Source of the DNA: Pedobacter sp. BAL39
GTDB taxonomy: Bacteria; Bacteroidota; Bacteroidia; Sphingobacteriales; Sphingobacteriaceae
DNA: 64,000 nt
Assembly (NCBI RefSeq): GCF_000170795.1
Contig: NZ_ABCM01000020.1
Coordinates: 1 to 64,000, forward strand
Reading direction: 5' to 3'
Under the pieces are notes generated by a model. That model was not told where the DNA came from, searched no databases, and saw only the letters and a list, made by a program, of their open reading frames with translations. A program made the position numbers and the translations under genes. This document shows positions 27,114 through 35,660 of the stretch, in pieces. Numbering within the stretch: the stretch's first letter is position 1; the number at the start of each line of letters is the position of its first letter.

Positions 27114-27863
27114 ATGAAGATATTAATCACCAATGATGATGGAATTTACAGTCCGGGAATTGCCGCACTGGCAAAAATAGCAGCCGCTTTTGGAGAGGTA
27201 AGAATTGTAGCACCTGACGTGGAACAGTCCTCAATGGGACATGCAATCACACACTCCCGACCACTATCGCTGAAAAAATCACCTATCGCTTTTGATGGAA
27301 AGGAGGCTTACCGGGTGAATGGTACGCCTGCCGACTGTGTCGCCCTTGGACTGCACATCTATCCGGATACAGAAGTGGTACTTTCGGGAATCAATATGGG
27401 GCCCAACCTCGGGAATTCGATGTGGCATTCCGGAACGCTGGCAGCGGCTAAACAGGCCGTATTACTAGGCATTACAGGAATAGCACTGAGCACACCCGTG
27501 GGCAAAACAGAGCCGGATTTCAATGCTTTTGCAGACTATGTAAAAGAGGCCCTGGAAGTCATCTTTGAAAATAAAAAATTGGGTTTGTACAATGTGAACT
27601 TTCCGCCGCAGCCAAAAGGGTTAAGGTGGACACGGCAGTCGGTAAGGTTGTATGACGGCAAGGTAGTGCCAGCTCTGGATCCAATGGCACGTAAACATTA
27701 TTGGATTACAGTAACCCCACTAGAACAAGCTGAGGAGGGAACTGACAGATGGGCTGTGGAGCATGATTTTGTGTCTATCACGCCACTGCGTCTTGACCTC
27801 ACCAACGAAGATGAACTGAAAAAACAATTGGACAGCGCTGTCGAACTGAATAAACAATTGTAA
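27114..27863 (+). CDS. surE: 5'/3'-nucleotidase SurE
   Basis: A 249-residue SurE phosphatase, which removes phosphate from nucleoside 5'- and 3'-monophosphates. The N-terminus MKILITNDDGIYSPGI has the catalytic NDD at 7-9. VNGTPADCVALGLH and LSGINMGPNLGNSMWHSGTL supply the remaining metal ligands (Asn and Ser residues). WAVEHDFVSITPLRLDLT closes the fold. Length and start agree with the family. It is followed by a perfect palindrome that separates it from the convergent T6SS genes. Confidence 0.97.
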   Translation: MKILITNDDGIYSPGIAALAKIAAAFGEVRIVAPDVEQSSMGHAITHSRPLSLKKSPIAFDGKEAYRVNGTPADCVALGLHIYPDTEVVLSGINMGPNLGNSMWHSGTLAAAKQAVLLGITGIALSTPVGKTEPDFNAFADYVKEALEVIFENKKLGLYNVNFPPQPKGLRWTRQSVRLYDGKVVPALDPMARKHYWITVTPLEQAEEGTDRWAVEHDFVSITPLRLDLTNEDELKKQLDSAVELNKQL

Positions 27864-27871
27864 TTGGTATA

Positions 27872-27897
27872 GGACAGCCTCTATATAGAGGCTGTCC
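27872..27897. terminator. Perfect 26-bp palindrome between surE and tssK
   Basis: GGACAGCCTCTAT is followed directly by its reverse complement (27872-27897), giving an 11-bp stem and ATAT loop on either strand. It lies 8 bp after the surE stop and 9 bp before the end of tssK. It lacks a T-run, so it may be a bidirectional terminator or an RNA end stabiliser. Confidence 0.65.
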
Positions 27898-27906
27898 GGT
27901 ATGGGA

Positions 27907-29064
27907 TTAGTCCAGCAAGGTCCAGCTTCGTTTTGTCTGTACCTGCTGTACCATTTGCTGTTCTGCAACAACAATGTTTTCTTTTCGTTGCCCGATGTAT
28001 TCAAGGGTACTCAATTTATTCCACAAGGCTACCATGACTTTCAGAAATTCATCAATGGTGGCCATGGAGATGTGGATCTGCTGGTGATCGTATACGAGTT
28101 CAATGTTTCTGGCCAGGAGCTCTTCGAAGTTTCCAGGGGTGACATCCCTCCATTCATAGAAATATTTTAACATTTCTTCTCTTTCCCGGGGATCGATCAG
28201 CTTTATTCCTGTAAAAAAGACATGGGCAAGATTGGAACACTGCCCGGCGATAAAGATGGGCGATTGCTGGAAGCCCAGGTTTCTGTAAGCGAAAAACAGC
28301 TGGGAGATGTAGTCCAGCAGCTTCTCGGACAGCAGGCGTATATTTTTACCCAGCGTAGTGATGGCGTCCTTTCCCGATGTTTTGTCGATGATCTTGAAAG
28401 CAGACAGCTGAAGGTCATTGAAATATTTATTGAACAGCTCGTAGTAGCGGATGAGTATGGGATGGCTGACAATGCTGCTGCTTGGAGGAATGTAGTTGCT
28501 GTTGACGCTGACGCGGCCGCCTTCCTGGACCAGTTGACCGATTGTCAGGTGGTAGCTGTCCGCAGCACGTGGTGCAATTTCCGAGGCAGGCAAAATAGCA
28601 ATGCTGTAGGCTTTGGAGATCTCCGGATAACGTGGCGGTGTGTCCTGAGGATCGGGGGTGCCTGAAGGTACCCTGCCAAAAGGATTTACCATCAGCAGCA
28701 CATTGTAGATCATGGTTTTTGATTGGTCTGTCGTCTCCGGGTTAAAATAATGGCTGTAGCTGAGCTGCGACTCCATATCGGCATCATTGAAAATATCAAT
28801 TCTGCATCCTTCAGCAGTGATGGCATTGCAATGTCTCACACGTACTTCAATGTGATTGGTTGCCCGTTCCATGATCTCGATGTTGTGTGAGGACTGTTGT
28901 CCTGCGAAAGGAGGGAGGAGCCCATAGTTGTATCCTGTTAAAAACACAGAGCTGGCATCCCTTACAAAGTCCTGGTTGAACTGATCTGCGGCCACAAAAT
29001 GCCCGCTGGAAAGTTTCATGCCGTCGATCCAGTTTACTGGTTTATATTTTAATGGAGCTATCAT
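27907..29064 (-). CDS. tssK: T6SS baseplate subunit TssK
   Basis: A 385-residue TssK, which joins the contractile baseplate to the membrane complex. The opening PVNWIDGMKLSSGHFVAADQF matches the family start ('W.eGM.L.p.HF'). The shoulder domains run to about 170, followed by a helical middle (LRYYELFNKYFNDLQLS region) and a C-terminal head domain where receptor contacts are expected; the latter is the least conserved. In subtype iii, TssK should meet TssN/O/P-type envelope proteins rather than TssJLM. It follows tssN by 40 bp and is the last gene on this short leftward unit. Confidence 0.9.
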   Translation of the reverse strand: MIAPLKYKPVNWIDGMKLSSGHFVAADQFNQDFVRDASSVFLTGYNYGLLPPFAGQQSSHNIEIMERATNHIEVRVRHCNAITAEGCRIDIFNDADMESQLSYSHYFNPETTDQSKTMIYNVLLMVNPFGRVPSGTPDPQDTPPRYPEISKAYSIAILPASEIAPRAADSYHLTIGQLVQEGGRVSVNSNYIPPSSSIVSHPILIRYYELFNKYFNDLQLSAFKIIDKTSGKDAITTLGKNIRLLSEKLLDYISQLFFAYRNLGFQQSPIFIAGQCSNLAHVFFTGIKLIDPREREEMLKYFYEWRDVTPGNFEELLARNIELVYDHQQIHISMATIDEFLKVMVALWNKLSTLEYIGQRKENIVVAEQQMVQQVQTKRSWTLLD

Positions 29065-29104
29065 AATGGTAACAATAGGTATGGTGTGATGATCGTGTTA
29101 ATTG

Positions 29105-29998
29105 TTAAATAAATATGGCCTCATCGCCAATTTTTTCAGGTGCGATGGCATTTTCAGAGACGCGTTTTGCGTAAATGGTCATTTTTTCGGTGATGCCGTT
29201 TTTCAGGATGTCAAGATCGGGATCAATGAAAATGTTTTTTTTGAAAAATGAGGTTTTGATAAAGAAGATCCATTGGTAAGCTTCCTGATGATCAGTTCGG
29301 TACTGTACGGGGTTTTTAGGGAACTTCAGGTTGTAATCTTCAATGAACTTATAGAACCAAGGGCCAAAGACCATGTTTTCAGGTGCTTTCACCTTCACCC
29401 TTAAGGGCTCCGGATCGTCGGTGTTTTTGTAGAGTTCCAGTTCAAGGACGAGCATGCGGTCGAAGTCCAGGTGGTCCATGTCAATAATCAATGGTGAAGA
29501 AGGGTATTGCCACACTTTGTAAATCTCCGTTGGGATGCTGATGAGTGCAACATAAGCCCACCAGAAAAAGAAGGGTACGATGACAATGGCAATGCTGGTT
29601 GCCGCCCACAGTCCAAAGCGGATCTCGCTGAGCCAGTTGAAGGCCAGCTGAAACAGGTAAAAGCTCAGGAGGCAGCTGATGAGTAAAGAGAAGAATATGA
29701 AGAATTTTCGTTCAATTAGTTCTTTAGGGTAATATTTTGTGAGGAGGAAAACTGCAAAACTGCCCGTGAGCAGGAAATATAACTGGCAGATGATGTAACC
29801 CCAAGGCATAAAATCAAAACTCAGGAATCCCAATAATCCGGGCAAAGCAAGGGCAATACCCATTACGAGGATAGACAAAATAAGTTTTTTGTTATTCAGA
29901 AACTGATTTTTTTTGTTGACGACAGATAATGCGGCAGCAGAAACTACGAAGATGATCGGAAAAAGCAGGTATCTGGTAAAAATTGATTGAACGTCCAT
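29105..29998 (-). CDS. tssN: T6SSiii membrane protein TssN
   Basis: A 297-residue polytopic protein. Five hydrophobic segments lie in the first 160 residues (about 8-26, 38-58, 65-92, 101-122, 130-158), followed by a soluble C-terminal domain of about 135 residues. This layout, and its place beside tssK, fits TssN, one of the envelope proteins found only in Bacteroidota T6SS. No enzymatic motif is seen. The candidate promoter at 30033-30063 would transcribe tssN-tssK leftward, while tssG leaves in the other direction. TssN is presumed to replace part of the TssJLM trans-envelope complex. Confidence 0.82.
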   Translation of the reverse strand: MDVQSIFTRYLLFPIIFVVSAAALSVVNKKNQFLNNKKLILSILVMGIALALPGLLGFLSFDFMPWGYIICQLYFLLTGSFAVFLLTKYYPKELIERKFFIFFSLLISCLLSFYLFQLAFNWLSEIRFGLWAATSIAIVIVPFFFWWAYVALISIPTEIYKVWQYPSSPLIIDMDHLDFDRMLVLELELYKNTDDPEPLRVKVKAPENMVFGPWFYKFIEDYNLKFPKNPVQYRTDHQEAYQWIFFIKTSFFKKNIFIDPDLDILKNGITEKMTIYAKRVSENAIAPEKIGDEAIFI

Positions 29999-30032
29999 TA
30001 AAATATACTTGTTTTGTTATCCCTGAGCTTAT

Positions 30033-30063
30033 CAAATATAATACCTTAAATTTTTCCGGTAAA
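30033..30063 (-). promoter_or_regulatory. Candidate tssN-tssK promoter
   Basis: On the minus strand TATATTTG (30040-30033) fully matches TAnnTTTG. A TTTA (30063-30060) lies 19 nt upstream, one base off the -33 element TTTG. The start codon of tssN is 35 bp downstream. Confidence 0.5.
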
Positions 30064-30084
30064 CTGGTACAATTATTAAGGTAT
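30041..30084. repeat. 9-bp inverted repeat in the tssN/tssG divergent region
   Basis: ATACCTTAA (30041-30049) and TTAAGGTAT (30076-30084) are exact complements, centres 35 bp apart. The first arm falls inside the spacer of the candidate tssN promoter; the second is 8 bp before the first tssG ATG. Position suggests a regulator-binding site, but AT-rich DNA makes chance matches possible. Confidence 0.4.
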
Positions 30085-30092
30085 CCTTTAAT

Positions 30093-31049
30093 ATGATACA
30101 AAAGTTGATTATGGAGCAATCGCTATATTTAAAAAATGACCTCAATACAGATTATAAAGCCATAGTCAAGGCTGCCGAGCTCATCGAAAGCGGTGAGTAT
30201 CAGTCCGATCAGATTGCAGTCCTGCCTGTTGGCGATAAAAAAAGGGCCTTCAGTAAAGAAATCAGCGGACATCAACTTTATTATTCGGAAAGCAAGCGTA
30301 CAGAGTGCTTGACGTTGGAAATCAATCGAGAAGGGCTTTACGATATGTTGCCGGAAGGTTTGTTCCATCAACCACCTACGGGCAGCGCAAGCATGTCTGA
30401 GGAGGATATGGTGGAAGATGTGAAGTTGCGCAGGGCGGAGGAAAAAGATGCACGCCGATTTTTTATGCCCTTTGAAGCGGAGCTGAATCATATGAAAATT
30501 CTGCTTGAGCTGTACGAGAACCGACTGGATAAAAAGACTACCTATGCGGATCTCACGCAGATATTTGCCTCTGAATGGACGGAGTTTAGGTTGTTCAACA
30601 GAGAACAAAGCATCATCTGGATGAACTTTTTGCCACTCATCCATCAGAAAAGAAACGATGTAAAATTTTTAGGACAATTGTTGAGTCTTCTTTTTAATGT
30701 CAATGTAGAGGTCAGTTACAACAGTTTTCCTTTTCGTAAAGTGCCGATTGAGGAACCGATGCAGTTCAGGCTGGGATCCGGTACCCTGGGGATTAACAGC
30801 ATCATCGGCGACAGTTTTATCGCTGAAGAGGAGGAGCTGGACATTTCAATAGGGCCAGCAAGCACGCTCCGGTTGCTGGATTTTATGCCGGGCACCGCAA
30901 ATGACCATATTATTGCGCTCACTGTGGCGTACCTGATGCCGGTAGACGTTGCCGTGGAGATCAGTCTGATTGCGACTGAACATGAACGTGTTGCAGAGCT
31001 TGGGCTAGATGCGGCCAACTCTTACCTCGGCTATACCGTTTACCTGTAA
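30093..31049 (+). CDS. tssG: T6SS baseplate subunit TssG
   Basis: A 318-residue TssG, part of the TssE-F-G-K baseplate wedge. LPEGLFHQPPTG (about 88-99) corresponds to the family segment that precedes the wedge-forming helices, and DARRFFMPFEAELNHMKILLE follows. The C-terminal ILG-like region includes LRLLDFMPGTANDHIIALT. ATG codons at 30093 and, in frame, 30111 (MEQSLYLKND) are both possible. It is the only plus-strand gene between two leftward T6SS units and converges with tssF at a distance of 13 bp, an uncommon arrangement for subunits needed in fixed ratio. Confidence 0.85.
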   Translation: MIQKLIMEQSLYLKNDLNTDYKAIVKAAELIESGEYQSDQIAVLPVGDKKRAFSKEISGHQLYYSESKRTECLTLEINREGLYDMLPEGLFHQPPTGSASMSEEDMVEDVKLRRAEEKDARRFFMPFEAELNHMKILLELYENRLDKKTTYADLTQIFASEWTEFRLFNREQSIIWMNFLPLIHQKRNDVKFLGQLLSLLFNVNVEVSYNSFPFRKVPIEEPMQFRLGSGTLGINSIIGDSFIAEEEELDISIGPASTLRLLDFMPGTANDHIIALTVAYLMPVDVAVEISLIATEHERVAELGLDAANSYLGYTVYL

Positions 31050-31062
31050 ATTTAACTGGCGA

Positions 31063-32931
31063 CTACCTGTAAACGGAATACGTACTCAGAAACAGTCGGT
31101 AGTGGATGTTCATGATGCTCCGGTTCTCCAGTTTTGATTTCGTGAGCAGGAGTATGGATTTCCATTCTTCTTCATTAAGCTGCTGGCGGTCAGTGGGCTC
31201 AATCACGATATCCGTGGTTTTGATAAATCCTGCTTTGGGGTCTTGAGAAGTCATCAGGCCTTTTCTGATTTCTATATTGCTGACCTTGTTTCCCAGTTCA
31301 TAATGACAAAAGTTGATGATGTCAGATTTGGTGACAATCCTGTCTGCCGTCGTCAATCCGTACTTATAAGCCTGCACCCTGTTGCTGGCATTCAGCCTGG
31401 AACGTCCACCCATTGTATTGCTGAGCAGCAGTAGTGTTTCGGGTTTGATTTTGCTGTTTTCAAAAGCTTGCAGCCTGCTTCCGGAGCGGATGGTGTTGCC
31501 CAGTTCAGCGTTGGTAGTCCAGAAGTCGAGGAACATGATGTCGGCCCCATTCTGCGGTTTTACAATAATGTAATTGAGGAGTTCCTTGATGTTGCTGAGC
31601 TGTGTTTTTGTTTTCTGTTCGATGATGGAAATGTTTTGTTCCAGGTCTTTTAGTGTGCTGCTTAAGAATTCAGATCCGTAAGCAGAAAATGCAGCCTTTT
31701 CATCCCTCAGCAGCTCAAAAAGATAATCCACTACCTCTTTTGCATTTCTGTTGTCAAAACGTTCTGTTCCCCCATACCTGATGGCATAAGAGCCTGTACT
31801 TTTTTCTTCATCCTCGCTGTGTGGGATTTCCGTATAGGGATGTCCCTGTTTGTCAGAAAGGGCATGTACAGAGAGAAACTGTTCATTGTCCTGGAGTTTT
31901 ACAGGGATGATGTTTGACATCATCTTCAGCCGGTGTTTGATGTCGTTCATCTTTTTATTCACTACCGGAAAGGCATTTACCGCAATATGAAGCTCATCGA
32001 GCAATTGTTCTGTAAATGCAGCAGGGAACTGTACTTTAAACCACAGCATCGGGACTTTGATCTGTTCAATAGCTGCAGGGAAACGCTGACTGAGTACTTC
32101 CGGACAGCTGCCCAGGTGTTTGTCTGGTGGCAGCAGGTCCTGCTGATCAATGGTCAGAAATCGGTTAGCATACAGGTTATGTACATCTTTAGTCAATACC
32201 TGAAATACGTCGTGCTTTTCGAAGGCCGGATCGACAGCTTTCTGTTTTTCAAGGTAGAAGTTGTCCAGCGATAGTTGCACTGGCTGGTGATTTAAAGTCC
32301 ATTGGCTTAGTGAGATCAGGTCATATAGCTCCTCATTGACGAGGTAGTTTTTCCAGTCGAAGAAAAAGCTCATCCCCTGAATATTAGTGAGGGTAGGAGA
32401 TACCTCTACACCTAGAAATACGGTATTTTGAAGGTCAGCCTGTTTGTTGGGGGTGCTGGCAATCAGTGTTTTATTGTGGCTTCCATCAAATTGAAAAAAG
32501 TGGTTTGCTGTAACAAAATAGCTGACCGCTGCATTAAATACCTTAACGGGCTTCAAGGGACTGAAGAAAATATCGATTGCCTGCTCTTTGCTCTCATCAA
32601 TGCTGCCTTTGATTTTCTTTTTATAGAAAAACTGTGCAGTAGGCTCCAGGACGTCGGTGCCTTCAAAAGGTCTGGCTTGAAGGATCGCATGGGCAGGGAG
32701 CGCAGTAGTGAGGGTGTCTGAGGCCAGGATCCTCGAGATTTTATCAAGAATCCTGTTTTCGAGGTTTTTTACTTCATTGGAGACGTTGAAGAGCTCGGTA
32801 CTTAAGGCTTCAATCAGCAGTTTTACCAATGGGTCAAAATCTGTTGCTGTTTTTATCCCCCAGTAGTCGCGGGCATTTTTTAGAATCCTGTTCCTGATCT
32901 CGTCTTTTGATGAATAAAATATGTTTTTCAT
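31063..32931 (-). CDS. tssF: T6SS baseplate subunit TssF
   Basis: A 622-residue TssF (VasA family), the largest baseplate wedge protein. The N-terminal helical part (EIRNRILKNARDYWGI; DPLVKLLIEALSTELF) is the family start, and LPAHAILQARP with the following beta-rich region matches the gp6-like domain. The C-terminal part holds GGRSRLNASNRVQAYKYGLTT and TKSDIINFCHYELG. Two TssF copies per TssG are expected in the assembled wedge. It starts 80 bp after tssE and is probably co-transcribed with it. Confidence 0.9.
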   Translation of the reverse strand: MKNIFYSSKDEIRNRILKNARDYWGIKTATDFDPLVKLLIEALSTELFNVSNEVKNLENRILDKISRILASDTLTTALPAHAILQARPFEGTDVLEPTAQFFYKKKIKGSIDESKEQAIDIFFSPLKPVKVFNAAVSYFVTANHFFQFDGSHNKTLIASTPNKQADLQNTVFLGVEVSPTLTNIQGMSFFFDWKNYLVNEELYDLISLSQWTLNHQPVQLSLDNFYLEKQKAVDPAFEKHDVFQVLTKDVHNLYANRFLTIDQQDLLPPDKHLGSCPEVLSQRFPAAIEQIKVPMLWFKVQFPAAFTEQLLDELHIAVNAFPVVNKKMNDIKHRLKMMSNIIPVKLQDNEQFLSVHALSDKQGHPYTEIPHSEDEEKSTGSYAIRYGGTERFDNRNAKEVVDYLFELLRDEKAAFSAYGSEFLSSTLKDLEQNISIIEQKTKTQLSNIKELLNYIIVKPQNGADIMFLDFWTTNAELGNTIRSGSRLQAFENSKIKPETLLLLSNTMGGRSRLNASNRVQAYKYGLTTADRIVTKSDIINFCHYELGNKVSNIEIRKGLMTSQDPKAGFIKTTDIVIEPTDRQQLNEEEWKSILLLTKSKLENRSIMNIHYRLFLSTYSVYR

Positions 32932-33011
32932 TTATGGCAATGGCTAAAACGTTATTTTCTTAAGTGTCTATAATATTGTTCATTAATTTCCTGAAAATAG
33001 ATCAATTGCCC

Positions 33012-33446
33012 TTAGCTGGATAATGGACTTAGGAAAAGAGCGGTGTTGAAATAATATTTTTCTCCGGTAACATTCATTTTACCCCTGACGGAGATGTCTA
33101 CCTTCTTTTTTATTTCCGTTACATTCCTCACCGAAAAGAATTTCTCTACCTCGCTCATTTTGATTTCTACTTCTACCTGATATAAACGTGTTTCATACGT
33201 TTCTACAGCGCGTAAAAGGGACTGGCGGAACTTTTCTTCCCAGATGGTTTCACTTACAATCAGCTCGAAATCGAGGTCCCAGATCTCACATCCGAAGCTG
33301 GGATTGTAGCGGTGTTCGCCATACCTGCTGAAGATGATCAGCTCGATGTTTTTAGAGATGGATTTACCCATATCGGCCTCCTCCAGATCCTTGTTTTCAA
33401 AGATGCTTTTTAGCCGAAAGGGTTTGTTGTAGTAGAATTCTGACAT
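33012..33446 (-). CDS. tssE: T6SS baseplate subunit TssE (gp25-like)
   Basis: A 144-residue TssE, the gp25-like protein that nucleates sheath polymerisation. The pattern ISKNIELIIFSRYGEHRYNP followed by FGCEIWDLDFE is the gp25 core, with the family's arginine in SRYG/HRYNP and acidic WDLDFE. The second half has the strand-helix pattern ETYETRLYQVEVEI. The gene starts the tssE-tssF leftward unit and faces tssO across a 146-bp AT-rich divergent region. Confidence 0.88.
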   Translation of the reverse strand: MSEFYYNKPFRLKSIFENKDLEEADMGKSISKNIELIIFSRYGEHRYNPSFGCEIWDLDFELIVSETIWEEKFRQSLLRAVETYETRLYQVEVEIKMSEVEKFFSVRNVTEIKKKVDISVRGKMNVTGEKYYFNTALFLSPLSS

Positions 33447-33592
33447 ATCAATCTTGATGAATGGAACAGTAATTGGTAATTGAACCTAGAATATTGTGCC
33501 GAAAACTGATAAAAAATTTCAAACATTAAGAATTTATAGAATACATGTTAATTTAAAATTACCAAACAAATCATCTCCTATTTAAACGCCTT

Positions 33593-34114
33593 ATGAAACC
33601 TATTAATGCAGAAGAACTTAGGAAGTCTTACCAGCTCTTTGTTCTAAATTTTATTGCACTGACTGCATTTGCAATATTTTGTGTCTATTTATTTTTCGCC
33701 GCATCCAGGCGGGAGTACGCACTTCTCGAACGGGAAGTTAAGCAGACGGATCAGCTTTTTCTGACAAGGAAAAACATCAATATGAAGTTTGATCTTATTC
33801 TACTCCGTTTCAATCAACTTTCTAAATATACTTCGATGAACGCCTCGGAGATCAATAACCAGGCAATTCTGCTGGAAGATATCCAGAATACCAATTTCAA
33901 GATCAAGGAGCTCATCAAGAAGCAGCCGCGGGACGTCAGCAGTTTTGAGCTGTATCGCAAAATGACTGATGACGTAGCGCAGATGGCGGGCATTCAAGAT
34001 TCCCTGTTCACAACGCGTTTTCAGATTGAAAATGTGAGGACACAGCTTCAATCCTGTTTTGATTTAAATCAGAGTGCAGCCAGAAGACTGAGCCGAGGGA
34101 TATTTAGCAGATAG
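33593..34114 (+). CDS. tssO: T6SSiii single-pass envelope protein TssO
   Basis: A 173-residue protein with a short cytoplasmic start, one membrane helix (about 16-35, LFVLNFIALTAFAIFCVYLFF) and a periplasmic region with long coiled-coil-like helices. The order and location just before tssP/tssR-type genes fit TssO, an envelope subunit specific to Bacteroidota T6SS. It begins a rightward unit that goes on without large gaps through tssC. It has no lipobox and no enzyme motif. A second protein with the same plan follows after 4 bp. Confidence 0.75.
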   Translation: MKPINAEELRKSYQLFVLNFIALTAFAIFCVYLFFAASRREYALLEREVKQTDQLFLTRKNINMKFDLILLRFNQLSKYTSMNASEINNQAILLEDIQNTNFKIKELIKKQPRDVSSFELYRKMTDDVAQMAGIQDSLFTTRFQIENVRTQLQSCFDLNQSAARRLSRGIFSR

Positions 34115-34118
34115 AATT

Positions 34119-34610
34119 ATGATAAAACTTAGTGTAAAAGAACGAAGGGATCAGTTTTTATTTTTTATAGGAATTTTTCTATTCACCACGATGCTGCTGA
34201 GCTATGGACTGTTCAATGACCATGCTGACGGCCGCGTAGTCTCAAAAGCCGAGCTTTCGGAGAAGCTGAGCAGCAATGCTGAGTTTGAGGAGATGATAGC
34301 TGAACAACGGGCAACTGTAGATACCACCTACAAACAGATCATGTCTTTTGATCCGAAAGTACAGGCCGTATTTCTCGAAAATGACATTAAAAACTCCCTC
34401 AGTTCCATCAAATCCAATTATCAGCGGAAAGCTTATGACCAGCGGTACAAAACCTTCCTGCAGGTATCACAGCTTTATAATGATCTTTTTTACAACCGAA
34501 GGGAGCTGAAGGGAAACAACTCAGATATTGAAAACCTTAACAAATCATTGGAAGACTGCAAGCTGTCTACGAGACAGCTGAGGGCGACAATGGGTAACCA
34601 AAGCAGATAA
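34119..34610 (+). CDS. Second TssO-like single-pass protein
   Basis: A 163-residue protein built like TssO: a short basic cytoplasmic start (MIKLSVKERRDQ), one membrane helix (about 13-31, LFFIGIFLFTTMLLSYGLF) and a periplasmic coiled-coil-like region. Its sequence is clearly diverged from the preceding protein. It has no lipobox, so it is not a good match for the lipoprotein TssQ. The 4-bp gap from tssO and 25-bp gap to the tssP-like gene place it in the same transcript. The two could form a heteromeric envelope ring; that is inference. Confidence 0.65.
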   Translation: MIKLSVKERRDQFLFFIGIFLFTTMLLSYGLFNDHADGRVVSKAELSEKLSSNAEFEEMIAEQRATVDTTYKQIMSFDPKVQAVFLENDIKNSLSSIKSNYQRKAYDQRYKTFLQVSQLYNDLFYNRRELKGNNSDIENLNKSLEDCKLSTRQLRATMGNQSR

Positions 34611-34635
34611 ATTAAAACTCAATACTAAAAATTAC

Positions 34636-35586
34636 ATGGCCGACTCTACAACTACCAATGGAAAATCAGTAAGCAGTAATTCGCAGGGGTACATCTTCCT
34701 CTGGATATTTATTGCCATTATCATCATCGCCGCGTTGATCTTTCTTTTCAAGAGTTCTCTTTTTGATAAACGTACCGTGGATGCCCGGATTCTTAAAGAT
34801 GAATTGTTTCTCAATGAGGATCTTGTGTTTACCGACAATACAAAAAATGCAAAAAAATGGGTTTGGGAATTTGGAAATGGTGCGAAATCTGAAACACAAA
34901 ACGGGACTTACCGTTATGCAAAAACCGGATCTTACATTGTGCGGCTGACCGTAGATGGAGAGTTGCGTGAGCAGTTTCCGGTGACCGTAAGCGATACCAT
35001 TGCAGCAGCTGTAGATACGCTGGTCAGCATCAGTGGCCCTACATCAGGAGTGATCAACGAAGAAGTCCGCCTGGAGGCAGAAGGCAATGGCAACAACTTT
35101 CAATGGGCCTTCGGTGAGACCAACCGCGTCGATGTGAAAGGAAGAACAGCACTTTATACTTATCGCTTGCCAGGTAAATACCTGGTCAGACTGACCACGG
35201 AGAGGGATAGTCGCCCGATCTACCATACCATTTTCATTACCGATCCAGATGCAGACCTGGATGGCATCATGGTGATGCCGGGTGAGGGAGAGCGCAAGGT
35301 GATTGACGACATCAGGAGTCGCCTGCAGGCAATTGCCAATGGTGCTGATTTCAACACCAACTATTATTACCTGATCAGAAAGTACCTCTGCAACAATGAG
35401 AAAGTAACCGTTGCTGTGGAACAGGATAGTGTTAAAAAGTCAATGGATTTTTATTCCTACTGTATGGGGCTCACTTTCGGCGGGGAGATTACCGTTGATG
35501 AAGCGCAACTGACCATCAGTCCGAATTCCACCTGTGCAAGCCTGCTCAACATCAAGCAGCACTCTGCAAAAATTGAGAAGAAATAA
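34636..35586 (+). CDS. tssP: TssP-like T6SSiii envelope protein with PKD-like repeats
   Basis: A 316-residue protein with one membrane helix (about 21-41, FLWIFIAIIIIAALIFLF) and a periplasmic part. Two PKD-like immunoglobulin folds follow: one near 55-120 (KWVWEFGNGAKSETQNGTYRY) and one near 130-200 (NNFQWAFGETN, with TYRLPGKYLVRLT). A C-terminal domain of about 110 residues (GERKVIDDIRSRLQAIANGA) has no family I recognise. Position and layout agree with TssP of Bacteroidota T6SS; the symbol is given with moderate confidence. It probably spans the periplasm and contacts peptidoglycan or TssR. Confidence 0.68.
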   Translation: MADSTTTNGKSVSSNSQGYIFLWIFIAIIIIAALIFLFKSSLFDKRTVDARILKDELFLNEDLVFTDNTKNAKKWVWEFGNGAKSETQNGTYRYAKTGSYIVRLTVDGELREQFPVTVSDTIAAAVDTLVSISGPTSGVINEEVRLEAEGNGNNFQWAFGETNRVDVKGRTALYTYRLPGKYLVRLTTERDSRPIYHTIFITDPDADLDGIMVMPGEGERKVIDDIRSRLQAIANGADFNTNYYYLIRKYLCNNEKVTVAVEQDSVKKSMDFYSYCMGLTFGGEITVDEAQLTISPNSTCASLLNIKQHSAKIEKK

Positions 35587-35606
35587 ACGCCTGCTGACAG
35601 CTGAAG

Positions 35607-35642
35607 AAAAAGAATAAGCCTTAGAAAAAGAATACGCCTTAG
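35607..35642 (+). repeat. Tandem 18-bp duplication between the tssP-like gene and tssR
   Basis: Two adjacent 18-bp units (35607-35624 and 35625-35642) differ at a single base (AATAAG against AATACG), followed by a partial third copy. Each unit ends in CCTTAG. The repeat makes up half of the 74-bp spacer before tssR. It is not CRISPR-like, having no spacers. Confidence 0.85.
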
Positions 35643-35660
35643 AAAGATAAAATACAGACT

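Noticed and set aside
31036..31076. 8-bp inverted repeat CCGTTTAC / GTAAACGG at the tssG/tssF junction
   Set aside because: Both arms lie in the coding ends of the two genes and the loop is 25 nt with no T-run; weak evidence for a terminator.
33473..33565. 9-bp inverted repeat TTGGTAATT / AATTACCAA in the tssE/tssO divergent region
   Set aside because: Arms are 75 bp apart in very AT-rich DNA and do not match the tssN/tssG repeat; a chance match is likely.
35607..35642. CRISPR-like array
   Set aside because: The repeat units touch each other with no spacers, and there are no cas genes.
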